From the NCBI GenBank assembly GCA_037447655.1, contig JBBHKE010001941.1:1-27574 (forward strand): a DNA stretch of 27,574 bases. Direction: 5' to 3'. Made by a program: the position numbers and the translations under genes. The first letter of the stretch is position 1. Every line of letters begins with the position of its first letter. The stretch is from Zygnema cylindricum. Its lineage: Eukaryota > Streptophyta > Zygnematophyceae > Zygnematales > Zygnemataceae. Below the pieces are notes generated by a model that ran no database searches, was not told the DNA's origin, and worked only from the letters and a program-made list of their open reading frames with translations. Positions 8,752 through 18,866 of the stretch are shown piece after piece.

Positions 8752-9238
8752 GGACACTCGGCTTTGCCAGGGGGGCAATCGCAGCGGCCGCAGTAAAGGA
8801 ACGAATCGCAGTGTCGCAACCATCGCAATTATATTGGGGACGCGGCAAAGAAACGCAGCAGCGATGTTACGGCACCGCAGCGCTATAGCAGCGCTGCCAC
8901 CGCAGCGCACCATGGTCGCGGTGCCCTCATAGCAACGCAGCACCATCGCTGCGCTGATAAGAAAGCGCAACGGCGGAATTGGGTTTCACCACGTTGGTAA
9001 CAACGAACCCTTGGTTTCGTCGTAGCAGCGCAATCTTATAAATGTCGGACGCTGCGATACCCTCGCACGCTGCGATGCTTTGCAGAATCCAAAAGGGAAA
9101 CCCTCATCCCTCGTTGATAAAGCTACCATTTGACCTCGCAGCAAACCGGGTCTCGGCAGCTTAGTGATTGCTTCTCTCCGCGGAGTTAGTTTGCCTTCAC
9201 TTCTGGAATTACTGGAATTGTCTTGTAAAACAGTGTCT
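8752..9238 (+). other. Spacer between pol and the extra frame, GCAGC/GCAAC-rich
   Basis: 487 bases of non-coding element DNA. 8770-8960 is packed with short GCAGC, GCAAC and GCAGCGC words like those in the LTR, including a small hairpin CAGCGCT/AGCGCTG near 8877-8896. It may be an untranslated leader for the next frame. Confidence 0.6.
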
Positions 9239-10519
9239 ATGGCGTCGTCGTCCTCTCCACCACCAAAAGGGAGAAGGCTTGTACGAGTGGGGCAAGGAGA
9301 TGTGACCCGTCCCCAGAGATTATTAATAGCGGTGGAGGCCATGGTAGAGGCAGACCAGAGAAGAGAGGTAGAAACGGAGCCGGAACCAGGAGAAACCGCC
9401 AGTAGCGAGGTAGGGCCGAGAGAAACTAGTGGAGGGGAGGGGTCGGAAAACTCACAGGACCTCGAATACACCCCAACCCGGGAAGGGGATCAAGAATATA
9501 AGGAAGTTCATGAGCTCTCGGAGGCGAAGGAACTAGTACGAGAACCAACGCCTCCGCCAATTGAGGAGCGCGCCTCGATTCTGGAGGTGATGAGGGACCC
9601 CAACAAGGAGAGTACCGCAGTCGAGCAGTCCTCCGAAAGGGCGGAAAAGAAAGCGGAAGCACAATACCCTAGTGGAGACGATGTGTTTCTCCTTCTGGGA
9701 AGTCAAAGGGAGACGGTCGAGGAGAGTGAACAGGGAGAGGAAATTCCCGATGACCTCTTGCCACTTCCTGCAGACACACAACTTCCGGATCTCACCTTCA
9801 GCTTCGCGAAACGCTTGTATTGGGATCCCAAGGAGTGGCCCAAGGAGTGACGTACGGGAAAACTTGGGGATCCTATCTTTATTCCCGCCAGCGTACCGTC
9901 ACACACGGCCTGGAATTTTATGAGAGCAAAGGACCTCGAGAACAACCACAAGGGTTATGTGCAGCTAAACCCTCATGCCCTACCGTTTGTGGAACTAGTT
10001 GAGGATAACTACCGCTACAGGGTGGATGTTCCCGGGTTACTCCGCCGTTATCACCCGTGGGATATCCGCCTCCATGACATCATCTCTATGACGGAGGTCA
10101 CCCCTGAGGTACGGGCACTCAAGATGGCCTGAAAGAACGCTCTGCAGCAGGCCCGAGCTGCCAGTAAAAATGCGTCCTTCAAGCTAAGGAAGGTACCTAG
10201 GTCGGAACCCGCTGAAGAGGAGGCGGAAGAGGCACAACAACTTGCTGAACCTGAATCGCCCCAAATTCCGGCACCTGAGGAGCATGCACTAGCGGCCATT
10301 CCAACGCAACCTGAGGGTCGCGAGGCTTTATCGGAAGAGGGGGAGGACCAAGTGCGGGAGCGAATCATTCGAAGGCGTTTGGTAGCGGTAGACCATCATA
10401 TTGCGTTGTTGGAGACCCGATGTGAGCAGCTCCAAAACCAACTCGACACCTTGCGACAAGAATTCGAGGAGTACCGCGAAGAGATGTACGGTATACTCGG
10501 CAGTTGCAGTTTCCCTTAG
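9239..10519 (+). pseudogene. Extra open frame after the chromodomain, unknown function, two TGA stops
   Basis: One reading frame runs 427 codons from ATG 9239 to TAG 10517, interrupted only by TGA at 9848 and 10130. I chose ATG 9239 (MASSSSPPPKGRRL) as the first Met. Residues 1-200 are acidic and Pro/Glu/Ser-rich. Residues ~210-300 look more globular (LNPHALPFVELVEDNYRYRV, LLRRYHPWDIRLHDI). Then comes another acidic Pro/Glu stretch, and residues ~385-420 are a likely coiled coil (IALLETRCEQLQNQLDTLRQ). No signal peptide, membrane span or Cys motif is visible, so it is not an envelope protein. It lies in sense orientation between pol and the 3' LTR, the place where some plant gypsy elements carry additional frames. 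I do not recognise the family. Confidence 0.7.
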
Positions 10520-10550
10520 ACAGAAGGTTCAACGCGACGCTGAAGCCCTA

Positions 10551-10561
10551 GTGGGAGGCAC
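10551..10561 (+). promoter_or_regulatory. Polypurine-tract-like site before the 3' LTR
   Basis: GTGGGAGGCAC directly precedes the 3' LTR start at 10562. It is purine-rich but short and imperfect; its position is the main argument. Confidence 0.4.
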
Positions 10562-11071
10562 TGTAACAGTGCTACACAGTTGGGTACTTAGTAGTTAGTA
10601 ACTAGGCTGCTATGGTTGCGATGTCAAAGCAACGCAGTTGCGATTCCAGACCAGGGCAACATTACAATATAGCAACTTAGCAGCATAGCTTCTTAGTGGC
10701 GTAGCAACATAGCAGCGCAGCATAGCAACGCGACTTAGCAGTATAGCAACGCCGCGGAATATAGATAGAACGATATTGTTCTAGAAGATATTTAGGGGAT
10801 TTGTCTCGGTTGACCGTGAAAGTCCACGTGTACAGTGGTATAGTACTAGGTTGACTAGCAGCTAGCTAGTTTAAATAGTCAGGTAGGCTTAGTGAATAGG
10901 ACATTCTTCGAGTAGACCTACACAGCGAGCGCAACTTTGTACTCTCTTCGAAGTAATAAAGCGCAACTTTGTCTGTCTGTGCTGTGTGCTCCTACTGTTG
11001 CTACAAGAAGATCCTTGGTGTTTTCCGCTGTGCATTGTGGCGTGCTGTGGTGCGCTATTGCCCCATTTACA
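10562..11071 (+). repeat. Chromovirus 3' LTR
   Basis: It aligns without gaps to 2488-2997 with about 44 mismatches counted by eye. The polyadenylation signal AATAAA is at 10955-10960. It is followed by CCAAT, one base different from the GCAAT before the 5' LTR. Confidence 0.93.
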
Positions 11072-11188
11072 CCAATCAAGATCTTTACACTAAAATAGAT
11101 ACGAGTACAAAATTTGTCAAATCGTTCACCGTCACGTCCTTTACTCTAATTGATTCAAACTCTAATGTGGGTTTCATCCCCTTTTTTT
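11072..11188. other. Short flank between the chromovirus and the third family B LTR
   Basis: 117 bases, AT-rich, ending in a T run whose last five bases (TTTTT) may be the left target duplication of the next element. Nothing else is seen. Confidence 0.4.
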
Positions 11189-12152
11189 TGTTGAAAAAGG
11201 GTATTTTGTATTCTATCTAGTTAGTCTATGGCCATTCTACAGCTCTCATACTTGTCGTACTTGTCGTAGTCATTCATAACTGGTAGGCAGCCATGGCTGC
11301 CTCATGGAGATAAGAGGACAAGAAGAAGACACAGCCCTTGCAAAAGGAAGACTGTCAAAAACAGGATTTGATCTTGTGACCTCCCACGTAATCGCCGTAC
11401 AGATTAGCTGCCCGATTTATGTGGTAAGTCTTGATAAAGCGTTATGTATAAAGGATGTTTTAAATAGTTAAACAGTCAAGCGACAACACATTTCATTTAA
11501 CAACTTACGGAACAAAATGAACATGAAACGTGCAAGACCATACGAAATACTGGACCGCACGAAATAAACGAAACGGCATTTAATTTCAACGGACGAAATC
11601 AAACGCCGTACACGATCAACGGCTCGTAGAGGAGCCGGAATTCTGGACTAGACATTTGGCGTTTTGCAAAAAAAATGTCAACGGACTACACGTGGCGAGC
11701 TATGATTGGACAACGGATATTACGGGGGGAGCAACTACGGCTCAGGAGATGACACACTTCAACGGAGCAGCCATGTCGTACTATGGCCGTACAAGAAGAA
11801 CAGCGGTAACTTAACCTTTACAGTTATTTAATTGGCTAGGTACACTAGTAGTAGGTTCAAAGAGGGAGCTTAGGACTTAGACAAAATTTAGGCAGCTGCC
11901 TCTCTCCCAGAGTGCATTTGTATTTATAAGTCATCTTTTGCCATCTCTAACTTAATGCTCAAGGGAGCGATTTCAGCGATTCCTTTTGCTCCGGACTTAC
12001 GAGAGTCCACGCTACACACGGGTGTAGTCGGCTAGAGTTTTTTTGTGCTAGTGTGGCACTTATTCAGTGGGAAAGTCAAAAGGGTAAAGATTATCTTAGA
12101 GGCTTTATATAAACTTGACATTCTATGGACTAATGGATGTCACAGAATTACA
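11189..12152 (+). mobile_element. Solo LTR, family B copy 3, internally deleted
   Basis: It starts TGTTGA like copy 2 and ends ATTACA, next to TTATT, which matches the preceding TTTTT at four of five bases. Shared blocks with the other copies include GGCAGCCATGGCT near 11287, the TATA-like TTTATAAG near 11934, and CACTTATTCAGTGGGAAAGT near 12057. It is 964 bases against 1,243 in copy 2; about 145 bases are missing near the 3' end, where copy 1 has two similar stretches (349-376 and 494-521), so the loss may come from recombination between them. Confidence 0.75.
11361..11415 (-). other. tRNA-like remnant in the family B LTR (copy 3)
   Basis: On the minus strand the order GGGCAGCTAATCTG, then GGGAGGTCACAAG, then ATCAAATCCTG resembles the D-arm, variable and T-arm parts of a tRNA gene. 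It is antisense to the LTR, as in copy 2. It is weak and not functional as a tRNA. Confidence 0.25.
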
Positions 12153-13339
12153 TTATTAATACCCGGACAATAACTTTACATTTAAATAGGAACGATCACA
12201 TTTTGCCTTTTACTTTGAGCGCAGTTCTACGCGATTTCACAATTATTTAAATCCATGTTTTGTACTTTATTACTTAAAAAACTCCATTTTGGATGCACTA
12301 ACACGTTTCGTATACCACTCTATTTAAGGTTACTATAAATTAGAATTATTAACGCTAATTAACAAATACCTTAACTAATGTAAAAAAAAAATTATTGTTA
12401 TTGATTTTATTTAAGGTTCTATTGTCAAACTTGGGGGTGTTGAATTATCGTTAATAACTTTAATAGGTTTCAAGGTGTACCTTTCTTTCGTTTGATGTAA
12501 TTTTCGGTTTCGATCTACGACGGTACAATAACTGATGGTACATAAAATATTTTCTACAGGTCTGCATCAAGGTTAAGTTTCAATGTTGTATCGTCAGGAT
12601 TGTTTCGTTTTCTTTTATACGTACATAAAACCTTTAGTGGGTAGGATCTGGTACTATCTAGGGTTTCATTGTAAACATGTTTTGTTAGGCGCGTCTCTTG
12701 CGAGTTCTGACGCTGAACTATTTGTAGTGATTTAGTGGAGTTAATGTGAAAAAAAGTGCGGCATAAGTTAGGGTATGTCCCCATGTAAATCTAACTTAGC
12801 GAACTTATTTTGTAATTTCGCCCAAATCCGCCGGACCTAGTTTTCAAGTGTCTTTATGTGTAATAACGAAATCTTAACTTATGTTTGTCACGATTGTAAT
12901 GTCGACAATACCTGTGATGGTTTTCAACGTCTACAATTTGTGATGACGCATGTTTTTTTTTGGAACTGGTTGTGACGCTGCATGTCTTTCTGTCGTCGCA
13001 TGTCCTTCAATGACATTGTAGACTTACTACCTTCTAGCCTGTGCCATTTCATGGTTGAAGAGATGCGCTTTGCCTTTGTGTCTTCTATGGGGCACACCTG
13101 GAATGCCCTCGAAATCTTAAGACCCATGCAGAAAAGAAATCATGTTTCGGATGAAAACGGACAAAACGAAACATTTTTTTGTACTTTTTCTCATCGTATT
13201 GGACACAAACGAACAAAACATAGCGTGTACTTTCCAACGTCACTTGAGATCATTTGATTTTTTTTGAAAATTCCGACACGTGCAAATATGCGTTACTATT
13301 TCTATAGTGAAAGTACTTTGATTTAAAACACTTCACGGA
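12153..13339. other. Gene-free stretch, AT-rich
   Basis: No domain-bearing frame on either strand. The short open frames (for example 12554-12784 minus and 12982-13257 plus) lack recognisable motifs. Confidence 0.5.
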
Positions 13340-13803
13340 TGTGTTTTTAGAGAAATGTTTCAAGATGACGTTTGTTCATGTGGTCGTTGGTCGAAAAACA
13401 TAAAACGACAACATGTAGTACATTCTAAGTCCGACGATGACGTAAAATGCACTTCTACTTTTTTTGATTTCTTTGTACTGTTGTAACTTAGGCGGTACGA
13501 CGACAAGTTTTAGAGAAAAACGACAAAAAAAATCCGTTACTTTGGCACATGAGGACATAGTATTATTCCAGTGAGCCATTATAGTGTTTCAGAAATAAAG
13601 TTTGAAAATGACGTTTTTTGACATGGCCGTGGGTCAAAAATGAAAAGACGATAACATGTAGTATATTCTAAGTTCAACGATGACTCATAATGTTCTTCTA
13701 CTTTGTCGATTTTTTTGTATGTTTGTAACTTAAGCGGTACGTCGCTAAGTTTTAAAGGAAAACGACAAAAAAAAACCCTTAATTTGGCACATGGAGACAT
13801 ATC
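13340..13803. repeat. Tandem duplication, about 244-base period
   Basis: 13340-13583 and 13584-13803 align along their length: both start GTGTTT, carry CATGTAGTA near the middle, then AACGACAAAAAAAA, and end with TTTGGCACATG followed by AGACATA or GGACATA. Minus-strand translations of the two units are similar (SCAKVTDFFCRFSLKL and PCAKLRVFFCRFPLKL). A third, more diverged relative lies near 14815-14985. Confidence 0.75.
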
Positions 13804-15051
13804 TTGAGATCCCTATATCTGGATGATGTAGATTAGTGTGCCAATGGACTTCTATCGAAATTTTCACACGTGGCAAAGGTCACACGTGCCTTCGTGGACG
13901 CGAATCCACCAAGATCTTACAAAAAGTATTTGACAAAAGATATCATTTCACGCTCTTTTTTTCTTTCCCTTCAACTTCGTCGTTTTCAGCGCTTCAAGTT
14001 TTTGTTTTAAAAAGACAAGGATGGAAAAACAAATGTAATTGATACTTTGATGAAGTATTTTGGACTGTAGTGAAGATTCTTCGTACTACTTTGAAGACCG
14101 TCCTAATGTGCGAAATGAAACTGGAAATTTGACATGTGACGGTTGTAGGCGTAGGTACAACTTTGTGACGGTTTAGGACGACTACAAAACTTTTGACAAT
14201 TGTTGATACTAACAAGAACATCGATTGTTCTAGACGTCTAATTTTTTGTAATTTTGTGACATTGTCGATAATTAGGGCTTTGTGACATTGTGACACCATG
14301 CTCACTCGTGACAACGTCGACGTCACAGATTCAAGAACTTTCCTCCATGCCTACTCGATTTCGTTTCTTTCATCTTTTCACACTCGACTTGCCATAAAAA
14401 TATACGTAAAGGAAGTCAAAATAATTATTTTTCAAAGGTCTTTTATTTCATAACAGTATGGTTGTGCCTCACTCTAAAATGTGTGAGATAAAATCGATAG
14501 TGTAAGAGGAAGAGGGGAGAGGCGACGACGACGCAAAATTCTGCAAAGGACCCATGAATGAAAGTGGAGGTCCGAAACCCTTGCATACTTTTTCCGTACA
14601 TGCTCGTCTTTTCCGTACATGCGCGTGACAGGCAAAGAGAAAAATAGCGTCCTCGTTCTAAAATTTTCCCACTCGTGCGGCGCGTTTATGGGTCGTTTGT
14701 AATTCGTTGTTTTGGTCATACTTGAACTGAAATTAACTCGCGAGGTGATTTTTGATGAAGTTTTTTGATGGGCTGGATTCTCTTGACCGGGGTTGAAAAA
14801 ATGAATACGCCAAAATGCGTTCATTTGACGACAAATATATAGTACATTTGAAGTATCATTTTTACGTTCACTGTACTGTGGTAAAAGTGGTTTTTTCGTA
14901 CGGCTAAAGTTTTTCTCGTTGGTGACTGAATTTTGGGGGAAAACGACAGAGAAAAGTCGATACTTTAATACATGGGGACGCACCCTAACTGTTAAAAACG
15001 ACAGAGCAAACCGAAGAAAGGGCTTCAGGGGTACGATGACAATTGTACGCA
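13804..15051. other. Gene-free stretch with repeat remnants
   Basis: The longest frame (14474-15052, minus, 192 codons) overlaps a diverged copy of the 13340-13803 repeat and has no domain I can identify. 14583-14628 has a short direct repeat around TTTTTCCGTACATGC. I do not call a gene here. Confidence 0.45.
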
Positions 15052-15724
15052 TAAGGGTGAAGTTCCATTAGGGAAAAAATGAAGTTGTTTACTAAATGCT
15101 GTACTTTTTGGTACAACGCCGTACCAAATAGATTTTATTGTTAGAAAAATAAGGCTACTGATTGACTGATTTGATTCTCCAAGGTTACGGGCGTAAATCG
15201 TGACCGTCGGATTTAGAGTCGGATACGCCATCGGTCGAATCTTCCAGTTTGCAACAAGTGACGTGAAGGAGGATTATAATTTTTTGAGTCTGAACGTATA
15301 GCATTGTGCCGCGCGTAAAAGTGATAAAAATCCACGATGAACGCGCAATTAGGTAGATACACGTGGCATAGGCCATGTGCCTTCTGCCAAGGCGGATGCG
15401 AGGCCGCCGCAAGCCGCGATAAAATCTTTGACAGAGGATATTCTTTCACCACGCTCCTGTTGCCATCCAATAACCATTCTGACATTTTTGTACGTCCGTA
15501 TAGATTTTATTTAAACTCGTCGTGCGAGTCACTTTTTTTGTTTTTTACCTCCGATGGTACAAATATGTGGTCATAGTTTGGTGTCAAAGATTCTTTGAAG
15601 ATTTGCAGAATCTTATTCTTCTACTACGTGAATCCAATCAGTGTGCGCCACGCAAATAAAATGTCGGTTACTGACCCGACACAACGGAACTAAAGCCTTC
15701 AGTAGACGTATTTTTTAGTGTACT
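15052..15724 (+). mobile_element. Family F element, copy F2
   Basis: It begins AAGGGTGAAGTTCCATTAG (15053-15071), a near match to the terminal repeat of the next copy, and aligns with it through GTACCAAATAG, GGGCGTAAATCGTGACCGTCGGA and the CATGTGCC/TTCTGCC block. No right terminal repeat is present before copy F3 begins. Short minus-strand frames over it have no motifs. Confidence 0.6.
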
Positions 15725-15725
15725 A

Positions 15726-16465
15726 AGGGTGACGTTCCATTAGACGAAAAGTGAGGTTCGTTACTGGACGCCGTACGTTTTCGTACAGTGCCGTACATAG
15801 TCGTACCATTTTATTTTTTTTGTCAGACGAAACATCATTACTGGAAAGCTGTCGGGAAGCTCCAATGATGTAGGCGTAATTCCTGACCGTTGGATGTTTC
15901 ACATTTTGAGATCCGTGAAACAATCGAGCACATCATCTAGTGGGCCCCAACTCTCCTCGTCGAGGAGAGTTGGGGCCCACTAGATGATTGCCATTGGTAC
16001 ACGTGAAAAATAAAAAAATATCTACGTTGTACAAGCGATCACAGGCATGCACGTCGTACATGCCATGTGCCTCCTGCCACGTTGAATGCAGGTCAGGTGA
16101 TAATATCCTCGCACGCTCCGTCTGACATCCACCGACATTCAAAGTTTGCCGCGACCTTCAAGGTTTGTCGCGTCTTTTTGCCATTCCGTTTCGAAATTTT
16201 GATTTCCATTTTCAAAATCAAAATCTAGCCAAAAACTTCATGTACGAATCATTAATTACCTCCGGTGGTACAGAAATTTTGTACAGATATTCCGTTTGTA
16301 GATTTATTTTCAAGATATTTAGAATCTGGACTCTAACCTACGTGGCGCCAATCATACCTGAGTAAAATTTGTTACTAGGCCGACACAATGGAGCGGACTT
16401 CCAGTAAACGCTGCCAGTAGACTTGTCCGTACATTTACTGGGACCGCCTAATGGAACGTCACCCT
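15726..16465 (+). mobile_element. Family F element, copy F3, with 18-base terminal inverted repeats
   Basis: The terminal repeats AGGGTGACGTTCCATTAG (15726-15743) and its exact complement (16448-16465) bound a 740-base element with no transposase frame, so it is non-autonomous. It contains a 57-base palindrome at 15932-15988. No convincing target duplication was found; the flanks read TACTA before and AAGTG after. Confidence 0.8.
15932..15988. repeat. 57-base perfect palindrome inside F3
   Basis: Arms of 28 bases (15932-15959 and 15961-15988) around a single central T are exact complements; the core includes GTGGGCCCCAACTCTCC. It would extrude as a cruciform or fold as a very stable hairpin. 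Confidence 0.95.
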
Positions 16466-16484
16466 AAGTGCATTGTTACATCAG

Positions 16485-16535
16485 GAGGTCTCTGTAATAG
16501 TACGGACAGCAAAATTTCTGTATTACAGAGGCCTC
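16485..16535. repeat. 15-base hairpin between F3 and F4
   Basis: GAGGTCTCTGTAATA (16485-16499) and TATTACAGAGGCCTC (16521-16535) pair with one mismatch (a G-U pair in RNA) around a 21-base loop. Confidence 0.75.
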
Positions 16536-16896
16536 GGTTACATCGCGTATCGTCTGTAAATAAGTTTTACATACGTGTTCCGATTTGAATGGCCCCACGT
16601 AAGTCGACGATCAAATCTCAAAATCGTAAAGATTTGGAAGCCGACCATTTTCGTATGCAAATCCGTACTTGCGTATTTGGTACGTGTACTTCGCAAGTGT
16701 ACCGCGCGTCTACCGCGCGTCAATGTACCTCAGAGATCTCCTACACCCTGCTGACTTTCAGGAAAAAACCTTATTTCTTTTCGGCAAAGATTTTACGGTC
16801 ACCTTGTCCGAAGGCACGTCACTGTGGGGGCGTGTGAAAATTTTCATTTTCATCGATGCACGTGTCTACCTTCCAGGTGTAGCGAATTGACTGGTT

Positions 16897-16941
16897 CTGT
16901 ATTGGTGAACCCACCACCGCGAGGTGGGTTCACCAATACAG
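16897..16941. repeat. Perfect 19-base hairpin inside F4
   Basis: CTGTATTGGTGAACCCACC (16897-16915) and its exact complement (16923-16941) flank a 7-base loop. It sits at the place corresponding to the palindrome of F3 and the smaller hairpin of F1. Confidence 0.95.
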
Positions 16942-17162
16942 AGGCGTATGGAGCGATTGCTTCGCAGATGAAGACCAAAATTTAATCGGACGGTTGACGT
17001 CTTCTCCTGGATAATTGGAGAATCGTAATCTTATTTTCTGTAATGTTGTTTTCAAGAAACTCACCAAAATATAGTACGGCATGGTACGGGCAAGTACAAA
17101 ATTATGTATTAAACCTCACTTTTCGTCTGATGTCACCATACCCTAAGACCGCCTAATGGAAC

Positions 17163-17891
17163 AAAGGCCTAATTTGTATAGTACAAAATCTAATTTTGAC
17201 ATTGAGATTGGTCGGTTTTGAAAATCTTTGACTACTCTTCAAATATGCGATCTTTAATTCACGTGATACACCTTAAATAAAGACACGTGGCCTTACTTAC
17301 AGTCTCACCGATGACACCTTGTCCGGAGCCCTACAGCTGGCTGAGGATATTGTCCGTACAATTTCAAAGACCTCGTGATGGAACCTGAGACTCTAAAAAA
17401 GTAAAAAGGTACAAAGCAGCTTCTAGTGAATCTTGCCACACCGTACTATCAATTGGATCATTGATATATTGTACCTTTTCCTGGTTTTGGAAATAAGCGA
17501 CCAGTACCCTAAAATGTCGGTGCCGTACCCTTCATTGTCAGGAAATACATGTAGAGACGTTTCCGGTTTAACCGACAAGCCTGCACACCTGTACAGCGAA
17601 GCAACTTCCAGTGGACATCCAGACTTTCCAAACTTTTCGTACGGACTGAATCATTGTTGACAGATTTTTGGTTTGGAGTACAGTACAGTACTGTACTGTA
17701 ATGACATATGTACGGATGATAACTACTGTGCTTGTAGAGCAAGATTCCCTTCTTACCTCTTGCCGATTTTCACTCGATTTTACGGATTCAGATTTTATTA
17801 TATTACACCCTAAAAAACCCTGAAAAATCCTAAAAGTCAAAAACCCTCAAAAACCCTAGAAAACATTGAAACCTGTACAGTACCTGTACTG
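17163..17891. other. Gene-free stretch with GTAC palindrome and telomere-like tract
   Basis: 17679-17700 is a perfect 22-base palindrome built of TACAGTA/TACTGTA words. 17807-17860 is a degenerate run of CCCTAAAA- and AAACCCT-like words, resembling plant/algal telomere repeats but too irregular to be one. No gene is seen. Confidence 0.6.
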
Positions 17892-18365
17892 TACACCGTG
17901 AATCGCTATTAGCGTACATGACGCTAATTGGGGTACCCCTTTTTTTGGGGCAAATTCTCAAATAGAATAAAGTACGCTAAATGTTTTTGCACGTTATTTG
18001 AGGTACCCCGCTCAATGCGGTTCATAACTGTAATTTAGTTCCCTTTTAAATAGTGTGGTGTACGGACTGCCAGATATGTACTATTTCGTACATTATTAAA
18101 TTTAAAAGTACAGAAAATATAATAATTTCCGGCATACGCAGATGTCAAAAAAACGCGACGGCGTACGATTTGAACAGTTTCGTACATATACATGTTTTAG
18201 TGTGGACATATTATGTGCTGAAATTTTTTACAAAGCAGTTTACAAATTAGAGTACATGATAAATTAGAATCATGGTGTACCCGAAAAAACACAATTTACC
18301 GTAAAGTACGCTAATTGTTTCATTACGCTATCTATTTCATTACGCTAATAGCGATTCACGGTGTA
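17892..18365. mobile_element. Family G MITE, copy G1, TA-flanked
   Basis: Terminal repeats CACCGTGAATCGCTATTAG... are exact complements over 25 bases including the flanking TA (17892-17916 and 18341-18365). The TA dinucleotides at both ends fit a target duplication of the Tc1/mariner type. Secondary copies of ACGCTAATTG lie inside both ends. It is 474 bases long with no transposase. The short frame at 18053-18250 has no motif. Confidence 0.85.
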
Positions 18366-18866
18366 GTAGACTACCCACCGATATTTACCCGGTTGATATC
18401 GCAATATTGTCGATATCAGTTTTCAATAACCACATTAGGTTTTTTTTTAGGACCTAAAAACAAACCATCCATATTCCCCGGCACCGACATGTCCGATTAT
18501 TCAGGTTTTCTTGTACAAATCGTACCTTCTGTAGTCAGAAAAGATTTGGATACAGTTAGCTAAAGTACAAAATAAAAGTCATAAAAACTGTATTGTACTT
18601 GTGTATCGCGATTTTACATTTCGAAGCGGCAGTATAAAATCTCGAATCAAATCTCCGCATTTAGGAAGATCTTTGTACCTCCTACTTGAGATGGACGATC
18701 GAGATTTGACAATAGCAAGGTCGACAGGCGTCCCTGTTTCTTTCCAAAAAGTCAAAACAGGCTGTACAATTATGCGTCACGATCCACGTAGTCAATACTA
18801 TTATTCTCTGAGCCCAAAACGAAAAAATCAGAGCGATTCTGTTCGTTTCAATGACTCATTAAAATT
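18366..18866. other. Gene-free stretch
   Basis: It contains a near-palindrome around TGATATCG...CGATATCA (18394-18419). The frame 18601-18894 (97 codons, plus) shows no recognisable domain. Confidence 0.4.

Larger units (their letters stand above)
2488..11071 (+). mobile_element. Ty3/gypsy chromovirus, full-length but defective
   Basis: The element has two 510-base LTRs (2488-2997 and 10562-11071). Both begin TGTAACAG and end TTTACA, and the flanking 5-mers GCAAT/CCAAT differ at one base. A primer site follows the 5' LTR. Domain order is gag, protease, RT, RNase H, integrase, chromodomain, which defines the chromovirus branch of Ty3/gypsy. About 44 mismatches and no gaps by hand alignment give roughly 91% LTR identity, so the insertion is old. 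Length is 8,584 bases, or about 7,340 without the nested 1,243-base solo LTR. Coding regions carry at least ten in-frame stops and four frameshifts in gag-pol, plus two stops in an extra downstream frame. It cannot make its own proteins. Confidence 0.95.
16470..17162 (-). mobile_element. Family F element, copy F4, inverted
   Basis: The right part, read on the minus strand, matches the left part of F3: GTTCCATTAG, then AGACGAAAAGTGAGGTTT, then GTACCATGCCGTAC, then GAAGCAATCGCTCC. It carries a different central hairpin at 16897-16941. Its other end adjoins F3, so the two are back to back. Short frames over it show no domain. Confidence 0.65.

Noticed and set aside
8675-8970. Ala/Arg-rich frames on both strands after the chromodomain
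   Set aside because: They come from the GCAGC/GCAAC-rich spacer, overlap each other and the chromodomain, and lack motifs.
9239-10519. Envelope gene of an errantivirus-like element
   Set aside because: No signal peptide, membrane span, cleavage site or Cys pattern; acidic and coiled-coil instead.
14474-15052. 192-codon minus-strand open frame as a gene
   Set aside because: No domain, overlaps a dispersed repeat relative, and has a composition like translated non-coding DNA.
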